Assembly (NCBI GenBank): GCA_036381515.1
Contig: DASVCR010000030.1
Location: forward strand, 5,589-69,588
Direction of reading: 5' to 3'
DNA: 64,000 nucleotides
Origin: ZC4RG20 sp036381515
Lineage (GTDB): Bacteria; Pseudomonadota; Gammaproteobacteria; Steroidobacterales; Rariloculaceae
Shown: in pieces, positions 9,669 through 15,806 of the stretch
How the letters are laid out: every line of letters begins with the position of its first letter
Numbering within the stretch: position 1 is the first letter of the stretch
Made by a program: the position numbers and the translations under genes
Notes under the pieces: generated by a model
Seen by the model: only the letters and a program-made list of their open reading frames with translations
Databases searched by the model: none
What the model was told of the DNA's origin: nothing

Positions 9669-10122
9669 GGATGTTCCTCTTCAGCATTTCGCGGTCCTTC
9701 TGCATAGCCGCCTGGGTGTACTCGGGCTTGAGCGACGAGGCCTCGAGCTTCTTCTTGCCGCTCGACAGCATGACCGCGCCGATGATCGCGACGACCGCGC
9801 CGACGATCAGCGCGGCGAGCCAACTCTCGACGACGAGCGACAGCCCGAGGAACGCCGACACGAGCAAGAACAGGAAGCCCGCATACAGGACGGCGCCCCC
9901 GGCCGCCATCGATCCGACGCCGGACTGCGCCTCGCGGATCGCGTTGGTCGTCTCGACCTTGAGCAGTGCGATCTCCTTCGTGAACAGCGTCGTGACCTCG
10001 TCGGCCAGGCGGCGGACCAGCGTGAAAACGCGTGCGTCGGCCGTCTGCCGCGAGTCGGGAATCGTCGTGACGTCCTCTACACCCGAGCCGACGGGCTCGT
10101 AGTCGTACGCGGGTCTGCTCAC
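9649..10122 (-). CDS. Phage holin-like (Holin-X) membrane protein
   Basis: A 157-residue protein with an N-terminal amphipathic helix (LVRRLADEVTTLFTKEIALLKVE) and two adjacent transmembrane segments (about 73-93 and 98-120), the layout of the putative actinobacterial holin-X / DUF1469 family. There is no evidence of a phage around it; in chromosomes the family sits with DUF3618 and DUF883 genes, as here. The start is GTG at 10122 behind AAGGAGGAGC, overlapping the preceding stop (GTGA). Function is unproven; a structural membrane role is likely. Confidence 0.85.
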   Translation of the reverse strand: MSRPAYDYEPVGSGVEDVTTIPDSRQTADARVFTLVRRLADEVTTLFTKEIALLKVETTNAIREAQSGVGSMAAGGAVLYAGFLFLLVSAFLGLSLVVESWLAALIVGAVVAIIGAVMLSSGKKKLEASSLKPEYTQAAMQKDREMLKRNIHESHDR

Positions 10123-10790
10123 GGCTCGCTCCTCCTTACGTCATCGTCTTCCGATACGGACGGGGACCAGTGGTCCTTCGAAGAGGACGGTCCAGGCCAC
10201 TGGCTGCCGCGATCCTCGGGCCAACTTTCCGCGACGCTGTCGGCGGTGCCCTCGGAGCTCGCAAGGCGCGGATCGGACGATGTCATCGCATCCGCATCGT
10301 CGAGCTCGACCTCCTCCTCGTCGTCGAGCAGATACTCGTCCTCGTCGTCGTAGCCGTACGCCTCGAGCGAGCGTGTGCTCGTCGCCTTCAGGAATCGGGA
10401 CATGCCGAAGCCGAGCGCGACGCTGCCGGCGAGAAAGCTCGCCGGATTGCGTCGCGCGAAGGTCGCGAGCTCGCCCGCGAACTCCTCGATCTCGTGCTCG
10501 CGAAGCCCGCCGGCGAATCGCCGCATCAGCTCTGCGAGGCTGCGCCCGTAGCCCGAGAGCATGTCGTCGCCGTCGGACGCCTCGAGATCGTCAGCCGTGC
10601 TTTCGAGGGCCGACGCGAGCTCTTCGGCGTGCTCTGCGGCAGTGTCCTTCACGCGATCCGCGGCCTCCTGTCCGCGCCGCTTCGCGGCCTCCGCGGCGCT
10701 CGACGCGAGTTGCGATGCCTCGCTCTTCGCCCGCTCGAGCTCTTGCTCCATCTCGCGATCGGAGCCGGAGTGTGGTGGTGTCGTAGCCAT
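10119..10790 (-). CDS. Helical membrane protein with acidic tail
   Basis: A 223-residue protein of unknown function. The first half is helical and charged (EQELERAKSEASQLASSAAE, VKDTAAEHAEELAS), recalling late-embryogenesis-abundant or apolipoprotein-like helices. A short hydrophobic stretch (FLAGSVALGFGMSRFLK, about 128-145) follows. The tail is strongly acidic (EDEYLLDDEEEVELDDAD) with Ser/Pro low complexity. The ATG at 10790 is preceded by AGGAAGGG. It leads the holin-like/DUF3618 operon, and a perfect sigma-54 promoter lies 40-60 bases upstream. A stress-protective membrane role is inference. Confidence 0.82.
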   Translation of the reverse strand: MATTPPHSGSDREMEQELERAKSEASQLASSAAEAAKRRGQEAADRVKDTAAEHAEELASALESTADDLEASDGDDMLSGYGRSLAELMRRFAGGLREHEIEEFAGELATFARRNPASFLAGSVALGFGMSRFLKATSTRSLEAYGYDDEDEYLLDDEEEVELDDADAMTSSDPRLASSEGTADSVAESWPEDRGSQWPGPSSSKDHWSPSVSEDDDVRRSEP

Positions 10791-10832
10791 GGCTCTTACC
10801 CTTCCTTGCCGATGCCGCTGGAGTCGCGAAGA

Positions 10833-10848
10833 TGCAATCGCCATGCCA
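10833..10848 (-). promoter_or_regulatory. Sigma-54 promoter, membrane-stress operon
   Basis: Minus-strand TGGCATG-GCGA-TTGCA, a full match to the sigma-54 consensus. The predicted start is near 10821, about 30 bases before the ATG at 10790. Confidence 0.82.
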
Positions 10849-11005
10849 CGAAACACGTGATGACGGCCGGAACGGCGTGAGCACGCGGGCATCGCGGGCG
10901 TGAGGCGATCGAAGCGACGAGAGAATCGGCGCCGACGCCGCGACTCGAAGCCGGGCCGCCGCGCGCGGAATCCTGCGCGCCGCGGCGTCCCGGCGAGCGC
11001 CGGGC

Positions 11006-11644
11006 TCAGAAGCGGTGCCGCACTCCGAGGTGCATGTTGTCGTCGACCTCGCGGTCGACTTCCAGGTCGAACTCGAACACCCGGTAGCCGATGAAGAGGT
11101 TCGTCGACTCGCTGAGGGACGTCTCGAGCGTCACCGCAATGTCCTTGATGTTGTCCGCGTTGCCGAACGTGACGATATCGGGTGCATAGAACGCGGTCAG
11201 CGCGATCGACGACCCGCGGCCGCGGCCGAGGAAGTAGCTGAGCCGCCCGCCGAGAGCGATCGAGAAGATGTCCTGGTTCTCTATCGTCATCAGCGCGCCG
11301 TAGGCCCGGGGGCCGACCTGCAGCGACCAGTACGGTCGCCGGTTGGGCTCGCCGACGTCGAACATCATGTCCGCGATGCCGATGAGATCGCGCTCCTCGT
11401 TCAAAAAAATGCCGATGCGCACCTGGTTGCGGCCGAGGTCGCCGACGTCCATGTCGCGTCCGTAGAGGACCTGCATCGCGTCCTCGCTGAGATACGCTTC
11501 GACGGCCTGAGTGCCTGCTTCCGGTTCCTGCTGCGCGAAGGCGAGGGTTGGAAGGAGCGCGATCACGGCAGCCCCGGCTGCTCTCGAGCATCGGCGTGTC
11601 GACAGGGCATTAGGTCCGTCGGCATCGAGCATTCGTTGCGTCAT
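11006..11644 (-). CDS. YfaZ-like outer-membrane barrel
   Basis: A 212-residue exported protein. The N-terminus (MTQRM, Arg-rich stretch, GAAVIALLPTLAFAQQ) is a signal peptide with an AFA-QQ cleavage site. The rest alternates polar and aromatic residues as short beta strands and ends in a C-terminal Phe (HLGVRHRF), typical of BAM-assembled barrels. Phrases such as NQVRIGIFLNEERDLIGIADMM resemble the YfaZ family. Start 11644 has GGGAG nine bases upstream; the longer frame overlaps the metallothionein gene and lacks an export signal. The function of the family is unknown. It may continue the operon from 12360. Confidence 0.8.
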   Translation of the reverse strand: MTQRMLDADGPNALSTRRCSRAAGAAVIALLPTLAFAQQEPEAGTQAVEAYLSEDAMQVLYGRDMDVGDLGRNQVRIGIFLNEERDLIGIADMMFDVGEPNRRPYWSLQVGPRAYGALMTIENQDIFSIALGGRLSYFLGRGRGSSIALTAFYAPDIVTFGNADNIKDIAVTLETSLSESTNLFIGYRVFEFDLEVDREVDDNMHLGVRHRF

Positions 11645-11729
11645 GTTCGGAATCTCCCAAGGAGAGCCGCGCCCGCGGCGATGTTCGACAGAGCACGCCG
11701 CCGCCGACGAGGTCCCGGGAGGACGCGGC

Positions 11730-11924
11730 TCATTCGCCGCGCATCCGAGTCTCGTATGCGGCGCAATTACAATCCGGATGCGAGCAGCCGGTTCCGGCGG
11801 CACAGCCGTTGCTGCAGTAGTGGGGGCCGCCTCGCGACGCTTCGGCGACCGGGCACGCGCAGCCCCGGTGCGCGCACGTGCCGTCCCTGGCACGTGTGTC
11901 GCTCGTCGAGGGTGGCGTGCTCAT
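11730..11924 (-). CDS. Bacterial metallothionein (SmtA-like)
   Basis: A 64-residue cysteine-rich protein. The spacing CAHRGCACPVAE then HYCSNGCAAGTGCSHPDCNC matches cyanobacterial/pseudomonad SmtA-BmtA metallothioneins, which wrap Zn or Cd in a Cys/His cluster. Nine Cys and the diagnostic YCS, HPDCNC elements are present. It starts 32 bases after the DUF1328 stop and probably shares its transcript and the sigma-54 promoter at 12432-12447. The next gene downstream is the YfaZ-like barrel. No separate metal-responsive operator was recognised. Confidence 0.9.
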   Translation of the reverse strand: MSTPPSTSDTRARDGTCAHRGCACPVAEASRGGPHYCSNGCAAGTGCSHPDCNCAAYETRMRGE

Positions 11925-11956
11925 GCGCGGCCGCTCGATTTCAGGTTACCGACAAG

Positions 11957-12121
11957 CTAAATGGTGGGTCTTCGTCCACGGATGAAGAAGACGATCGCGA
12001 GGATCAACCCGACGACGAAAAGAATCCACGCGATGTTCGCGGCGGTGCCGGCGACTCCCGAGAATCCGAGAACGCCTGCGATGATCGCCACGACGAGAAA
12101 GATCAACGCCCAGTACAGCAT
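11957..12121 (-). CDS. DUF1328/YtjA small membrane protein
   Basis: A 54-residue protein (MLYWALIFLVVAIIAGVLG at the start, FFIRGRRP near the end) with two transmembrane helices separated by GVAGTAANIAW. This is the UPF0391/DUF1328 signature of a very widespread small stress-associated membrane protein of unknown function. A strong ribosome site (GAGGAGGCAAC) precedes the ATG. It lies between the 56-residue acidic protein and the metallothionein gene, all on the minus strand. Confidence 0.92.
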   Translation of the reverse strand: MLYWALIFLVVAIIAGVLGFSGVAGTAANIAWILFVVGLILAIVFFIRGRRPTI

Positions 12122-12189
12122 GTTGCCTCCTCGAAAGCGTGCGCCGGGCGGGGCCGGCGCTGCGCCTCGTTTCGACCTTCAATAAAACG

Positions 12190-12360
12190 TCACTCGTCCG
12201 GAAAACCGTAGCCGTCGAGATCGTCGTACGCCGAGAGCTCTTCACGCAGTCTGCGGCGCTCCATGTGATCCTCGATCCGGCGCCACGCGGGCCGCTCCGG
12301 GTCGTCCATAGACTGCAGGAACGCGTCAAGGTCGAACTCAACGTCGTATGCGATGTTCAT
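12190..12360 (-). CDS. Small acidic protein, PA3496-like
   Basis: A 56-residue protein read directly from the sequence (MNIAYDVEFDLDAFLQSM, then AWRRIEDHMERRRLREELSAYDDLD). The ARRxIExHxExRxLRxxL pattern resembles the small PA3496-type proteins with no defined role; I am unsure of the family. A good AAGGAGC ribosome site lies 8 bases before the ATG. First gene after the sigma-54 promoter at 12432-12447 and 68 bases upstream of the DUF1328 gene. Confidence 0.75.
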   Translation of the reverse strand: MNIAYDVEFDLDAFLQSMDDPERPAWRRIEDHMERRRLREELSAYDDLDGYGFPDE

Positions 12361-12431
12361 CTGCCGATGCTCCTTGCTTGCCTTCTTTTACTTCGTAACT
12401 ACATACAGTTCGCGAAGCGACAAGGAACGAC

Positions 12432-12447
12432 TGCAAGGAGCATGCCA
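12432..12447 (-). promoter_or_regulatory. Sigma-54 promoter, metallothionein operon
   Basis: Minus-strand TGGCATG-CTCC-TTGCA, full consensus match. The start would be near 12420, about 60 bases before the ATG at 12360. Confidence 0.8.
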
Positions 12448-12637
12448 TCGCTTTCCGACGGCGTGCGCATCATCGCGATGCGTGCTCGGCAATGACTTGC
12501 AGCAGGCATGGCGCGCGCTGCAACGCGACGCGCGGCAACGGCACGCATAAGGCGCTGGTGAAACGCCGGTCGGCTGCAATTCGTGACCGACGCGTGCGAA
12601 GGTTCGGCACGAGCGCGCGCAATTCCGCTGCCGCCCG

Positions 12638-12653
12638 TGGCATGCGTCTTGCA
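12638..12653 (+). promoter_or_regulatory. Sigma-54 promoter, EF-hand gene
   Basis: Plus-strand TGGCATG-CGTC-TTGCA, full consensus match, about 90 bases before the ATG at 12742. Confidence 0.8.
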
Positions 12654-12741
12654 CCCGGAGCCGACGCCGACGGCGCCCTCCGGGCGCGTGTACGGCGATC
12701 TCGCAAATCTCATGGCTACCGTCCGTTCGAGGGGGATTCGA

Positions 12742-13092
12742 ATGAAAAGCTTCATCACGCTGATCGCCGTCGGGTTTGCCGGCGTCGCCCTTGCGCAGGA
12801 ACCGCTGCCGCCGTTCGAGGAAGTCGACTCGAATCAGGACGGGCAGATCAATCGCAGCGAGGCGGCGGCCGTCGAAGGGCTCTCGTTCGATACGGCAGAC
12901 GCCGACCAGAACGGCTCGCTCGACCGCACCGAGTACATGGCCGCCGCGAGCTCGCAAGGGCAGGGCGGAAGTCCCGGGCAGCCGGGTCAACCCGGGCAGC
13001 CGGGTCAACCCGGGCAGCCGGGTCAGCCCGGACAACCGGGTCAGCCTGGACAGCCGATCCAGCCCGGGCCCGACACCGGTCAACGGAACTGA
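12742..13092 (+). CDS. Secreted EF-hand protein with PGQ repeats
   Basis: A 116-residue exported protein. The signal peptide (MKSFITLIAVGFAGVALAQ) is followed by two EF-hand loops, DSNQDGQINRSE and DADQNGSLDRTE, each with Asp/Asn/Glu ligands for calcium. The tail is nine PGQ triplets, a collagen-like or flexible linker repeat. The ATG follows GAGGGGGATTCGA. A perfect sigma-54 promoter sits 90 bases upstream, and the M23 peptidase gene begins 36 bases downstream. EF-hand proteins of this small type are usually periplasmic calcium binders; the partner is unknown. Confidence 0.9.
   Translation: MKSFITLIAVGFAGVALAQEPLPPFEEVDSNQDGQINRSEAAAVEGLSFDTADADQNGSLDRTEYMAAASSQGQGGSPGQPGQPGQPGQPGQPGQPGQPGQPGQPIQPGPDTGQRN
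12973..13053 (+). repeat. Nine-fold PGQ codon repeat
   Basis: Nine tandem 9-base units (CCSGGNCAR) within the EF-hand gene, encoding PGQ each time. Alternate units use CCCGGGCAG and CCGGGTCAA, giving an 18-base higher-order repeat. Slippage could change the copy number without breaking the frame. Confidence 0.9.
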
Positions 13093-13127
13093 CGAGTCGC
13101 GTGAGGCGACACCGCGGAGGTGTTGCC

Positions 13128-13997
13128 GTGACGCGCCGTCGAGGCGTCGCATGGGCAGGGGCGGCCGTCGCAGCGGCCGTCGCCTGCGCCGCGTTCGGCT
13201 ACCGGCACGGACAGGCCGAGCGGCTCGAGCGCGCCGCCGCGATCGAGCCGGCGCTCGACGCGTGGCGGCTGCGCTTCATTGGCGACGCCCGCCGCGTGGC
13301 CGCCGAGCGTGCGGCAGCCGAGCGGTGGATCGAAGACGCTGCCGACGAGCTGAGCCGCATGCAGGCGAGCGTCGTGCAGCTCGAGTCGCTCGCGGAGCGC
13401 CTGGTCGAGCGCTCGGGACTCGATGGAGCCGAGTTCGACTTTCGCACGGAGCCCGGCCTCGGCGGTCCGGAAGAGACGCCGCTCGAGCCCACCGCGGCCG
13501 AGCAGTGGGACGCTGCCGTCGCGAGCCTGTCGGCGCAGATCGAGGATCGACGGCGACAGATGAGCATTCTCGAAGAGACGCTGAAGTGGCGAGACCTGCG
13601 CGCCGCGGTCAGTCCCGAAGGCCGCCCCGTGAAGGCGGCATACGTCTCATCGAGGTTCGGTGCCCGCATCGATCCGTTCTCGGGCCGCCGCGCGCTGCAT
13701 CAAGGCATCGACTTCGCCGGCGCGCCCGGCACGCCGATCGTCGCGGTCGGAGCCGGCATCGTGACGTGGTCCGGCCCCCGGGCGGGCTACGGCGAGATGG
13801 TCGAGATCGATCACGGCAACGGGCTCGTCACGCGCTACGCGCACAACACAGACAATCTGGTCGAGGTGGGGGACGTGGTGACTCGGGGTCAACCCATTGC
13901 CCGGCTCGGCGCCACCGGTCGGGCGACCGGGCCGAATCTGCATTTCGAGGTTCTGCAAGACGGGGAAGCGGTGGATCCGCTTCCATTCATAAAATGA
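13128..13997 (+). CDS. M23 (LytM-type) murein peptidase
   Basis: A 289-residue cell-wall endopeptidase or activator. An N-terminal transmembrane anchor (VAWAGAAVAAAVACAAFGY) is followed by a helical coiled region (about 40-160) and a C-terminal LytM domain. Zinc motifs HQGIDFAG (HxxxD) and LHFEV (HxH-type second motif) are visible, with RYAHN between. I chose GTG 13128, which has GGAGG eight bases upstream. The stop overlaps the ATG of the CtaG-like gene (ATGA). Likely acts on peptidoglycan from the inner-membrane side of the periplasm. Confidence 0.9.
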   Translation: MTRRRGVAWAGAAVAAAVACAAFGYRHGQAERLERAAAIEPALDAWRLRFIGDARRVAAERAAAERWIEDAADELSRMQASVVQLESLAERLVERSGLDGAEFDFRTEPGLGGPEETPLEPTAAEQWDAAVASLSAQIEDRRRQMSILEETLKWRDLRAAVSPEGRPVKAAYVSSRFGARIDPFSGRRALHQGIDFAGAPGTPIVAVGAGIVTWSGPRAGYGEMVEIDHGNGLVTRYAHNTDNLVEVGDVVTRGQPIARLGATGRATGPNLHFEVLQDGEAVDPLPFIK

Positions 13998-14665
13998 GCG
14001 TCGGCGTGCGCTCCGTGAGGACGGGCGCGTCGCTCAGCGCGGCCGCGGTCGTCGCCGCGGCGTGGCTCGGGCCTTTGCCGGGGCTCGCGCTCGAGCGTTT
14101 CGCGGCGCAGGCCGCGCTGCACGTCGTGCTCGTGTCGATCGCGGGGCCGCTGCTCGCGATGTGCGTCGCGGGCTCCCGCATCGACCCGGTTCGCCGCTGG
14201 CCGCACGGCTTCTCGCCGCTCGGCCTGTCGCTGCTGCAGGCCGGCGTCGTGTGGGCATGGCACATGCCGATCGCTCAGCTCGCCGCGCGCGCGGAGCCGT
14301 CGCTGCTGTGGCTGCAGCAGATCAGTTTGTTGCTCGCCGGGCTGCTCCTCTGGGTGTCCGTGCTCGGCGGTGACCGCGCGACGCGTTACGAGCGGGTCGG
14401 CGCCGGCATCATCGCACTGCTGATGACCTCCATCAGCATGACGCTCCTGGGCGGGCTGTCGTTGATCGCGCGGTCGCCGTACTTCGGCGCGGAGATCGCC
14501 GCGTCGTTCGATGATCGCCGGCTCGGGGCGCTGCTGATCCTCGGGGGCGCGGCCGTGATCTATGCGATCGCCGGCGTGTTGCTGCTCGCATGGCTCCTAA
14601 AGCCGGGGCCCACCGTCGCGCCAGCCGCGTCGCCGGGCATCACCACGGCAGGCGGCCGAAGCTGA
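13994..14665 (+). CDS. Caa3-type CtaG-like membrane protein
   Basis: A 223-residue integral membrane protein with about six transmembrane segments. Conserved His-containing helices (ALHVVLVSIAGPLLAM, VVWAWHMP) match the caa3_CtaG family (cytochrome c oxidase assembly factor of the Bacillus type), proposed to help copper insertion or oxidase assembly. It is shorter than many family members, and no oxidase gene lies nearby, so the exact role is open. The start ATG overlaps the M23 stop by four bases. The 3' end overlaps the convergent barrel gene by 26 bases. Confidence 0.85.
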   Translation: MSVGVRSVRTGASLSAAAVVAAAWLGPLPGLALERFAAQAALHVVLVSIAGPLLAMCVAGSRIDPVRRWPHGFSPLGLSLLQAGVVWAWHMPIAQLAARAEPSLLWLQQISLLLAGLLLWVSVLGGDRATRYERVGAGIIALLMTSISMTLLGGLSLIARSPYFGAEIAASFDDRRLGALLILGGAAVIYAIAGVLLLAWLLKPGPTVAPAASPGITTAGGRS

Positions 14666-15353
14666 AGCGCATCGACAGCGTGACGCTCGAGATGTCGCCG
14701 CTCTGATAATCGACGCCGACGCCGAGGTCCGGGAAGAAGTACCAGCGGAGCCCCGCGTTCACCACCGTGTCGGAATCGAAGCGCCGTTCGTCGAGCAGCA
14801 CCTTGCCGTAGGGCACGGATCCCGCCGCGGCGAAGAGCTCGAACGGCTCGCGGGGGTTCCAGCGAAAGCCGACGCGTGCGCTCGCGCCGGACGTGTCGAC
14901 GTCGAAGTTCTCTCCGGCGAGGCTGCCGAAGTCGAGCTCGCTGGTGTCGTAGGTGAGCTCGAGCGTCAGATCGAGATTCGATGCGAGCTCGTGCTGGAAG
15001 CCCAGCCCGAACCGCGACGTGATCAGATCGAACTCGTCGTCGACGTCGACTTGCGCGAGCGGGCTCTCGATGTGCGCACGCACGTCGATGATCGAGCTGT
15101 TGAATGCGCCGGCGAGGTAGAAGCGGCCCGGCAACGCGAGCGCGCCCGCGACGGAGATGCCGTCGCCGTCGCCGGCTTCGGCCGTGACATCCTGTCCGGG
15201 CGTCGTCGACTGGGTGCCCGTCGCGTCGACGCTCGTCGACAGCACTCTGAAGTCGACGTAGGTGTAGCTCAGCTCCGAGGCCGCGGCCGGGACCGCGGCG
15301 AGCGCGAGCGGCGCCAGCGTCGCTGGGCGGATCAGGAAATGTCGATGCAGCAT
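14640..15353 (-). CDS. Outer-membrane beta-barrel, unknown family
   Basis: A 237-residue exported protein. The signal peptide (ATLAPLALAAVPAAASELSY) leads into a series of strand-like segments (YTYVDFRVLSTSVD, RFGLGFQHELASNLDLTLEL, NAGLRWYFFPDLGVGVDY) and ends SVTLSMRFSFGRLPW, compatible with an eight-stranded barrel. It resembles OmpW/OmpA-type porin-like proteins of unknown role. ATG 15353 was chosen because it gives a clean signal peptide; the frame extends in-frame to 15494 across a terminator hairpin. A sigma-54 promoter at 15535-15550 reads toward it. Confidence 0.82.
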   Translation of the reverse strand: MLHRHFLIRPATLAPLALAAVPAAASELSYTYVDFRVLSTSVDATGTQSTTPGQDVTAEAGDGDGISVAGALALPGRFYLAGAFNSSIIDVRAHIESPLAQVDVDDEFDLITSRFGLGFQHELASNLDLTLELTYDTSELDFGSLAGENFDVDTSGASARVGFRWNPREPFELFAAAGSVPYGKVLLDERRFDSDTVVNAGLRWYFFPDLGVGVDYQSGDISSVTLSMRFSFGRLPW

Positions 15354-15431
15354 CGAGTTCTTCTTGTCGAGGCGTCCCTTCGCGGCGGCAGCAAGAACCA
15401 TGCCACGGAATCGGCGATGCGCCTGCGGTTG

Positions 15432-15459
15432 TTTGTCGGCCAAAAAAAAGCCCGGCCAG
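15432..15459 (-). terminator. Intrinsic terminator in 5' leader
   Basis: Minus-strand stem GCCCGGC / GCCGGGC with loop GCGCTG (15459-15440), followed immediately by eight T (15439-15432). This is a textbook rho-independent terminator, yet it lies between the sigma-54 promoter at 15535-15550 and the barrel start at 15353. It may end a short RNA or act as an attenuator. Confidence 0.85.
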
Positions 15460-15523
15460 CGCGCCGGGCGGAAGGACGACGGCAGGCTGAGCATGGGGGG
15501 GCTTACAGCCTCGCGCGTCGTAT
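15432..15523 (-). ncRNA. Candidate sigma-54-driven sRNA or leader
   Basis: A transcript started by the promoter at 15535-15550 would begin near 15523 and end at the terminator at about 15432, giving roughly 90 nt. No known RNA family was recognised. It contains an ATG (15494) in frame with the barrel gene, so a leader-peptide/attenuator reading is also possible. Inference from promoter and terminator only. Confidence 0.5.
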
Positions 15524-15534
15524 GACTCGGCTAA

Positions 15535-15550
15535 AGCAACGTTCGTGCCA
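15535..15550 (-). promoter_or_regulatory. Sigma-54 promoter, leader/barrel gene
   Basis: Minus-strand TGGCACG-AACG-TTGCT, full consensus match. It lies about 75 bases before the T-tract of the terminator and 180 bases before the barrel ATG. Confidence 0.8.
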
Positions 15551-15750
15551 AGGCGGGCTCAGCCCGAGCGCCCGCCGGTGCGTCGCCCGAGAAGATCGCG
15601 TCCGATCAGCAGCGTGGGCCGCGGGGTTCACGCTGAATCTCGGAACGGAACCGGTGGATCGAACGTCTCGACCTCACGATCGATCGTGCGCGTTTCTCAA
15701 AACGGCAGTCTCGGCTTCAGAGATTGTGAGCCGACCCGTGCAGTGGCCCA

Positions 15751-15766
15751 TGGCACAGATCGTGCA
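15751..15766 (+). promoter_or_regulatory. Possible sigma-54 promoter of ligD
   Basis: Plus-strand TGGCACA-GATC-GTGCA keeps the invariant GG and GC with correct spacing but has two other mismatches. It lies 40 bases before the chosen ligD ATG. Weaker than the other sites. Confidence 0.4.
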
Positions 15767-15806
15767 CCTTCGGGGATACCCTTCAGCTTTTTCTGGTCGC
15801 CGATCG

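Larger units (their letters stand above)
12361..12741. other. Divergent intergenic region with two sigma-54 sites
   Basis: 381 bases between the small acidic protein (minus) and the EF-hand protein (plus). It holds back-to-back sigma-54 promoters at 12432-12447 and 12638-12653 with about 190 bases between them, room for shared activator-binding sites. No supported ORF was seen. Confidence 0.7.

Noticed and set aside
9649..10122. Holin-like gene as sign of a prophage
   Set aside because: No integrase, capsid, tail or lysis genes nearby; the family is common in chromosomal stress operons.
11888..11903. TGGCACG-TGTG-TCGCT on the plus strand
   Set aside because: It lies inside the metallothionein gene with no plus-strand gene downstream.
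12973..13053. Tandem repeats as a CRISPR array
   Set aside because: Units are nine bases with no spacers and are in-frame codons of a protein.
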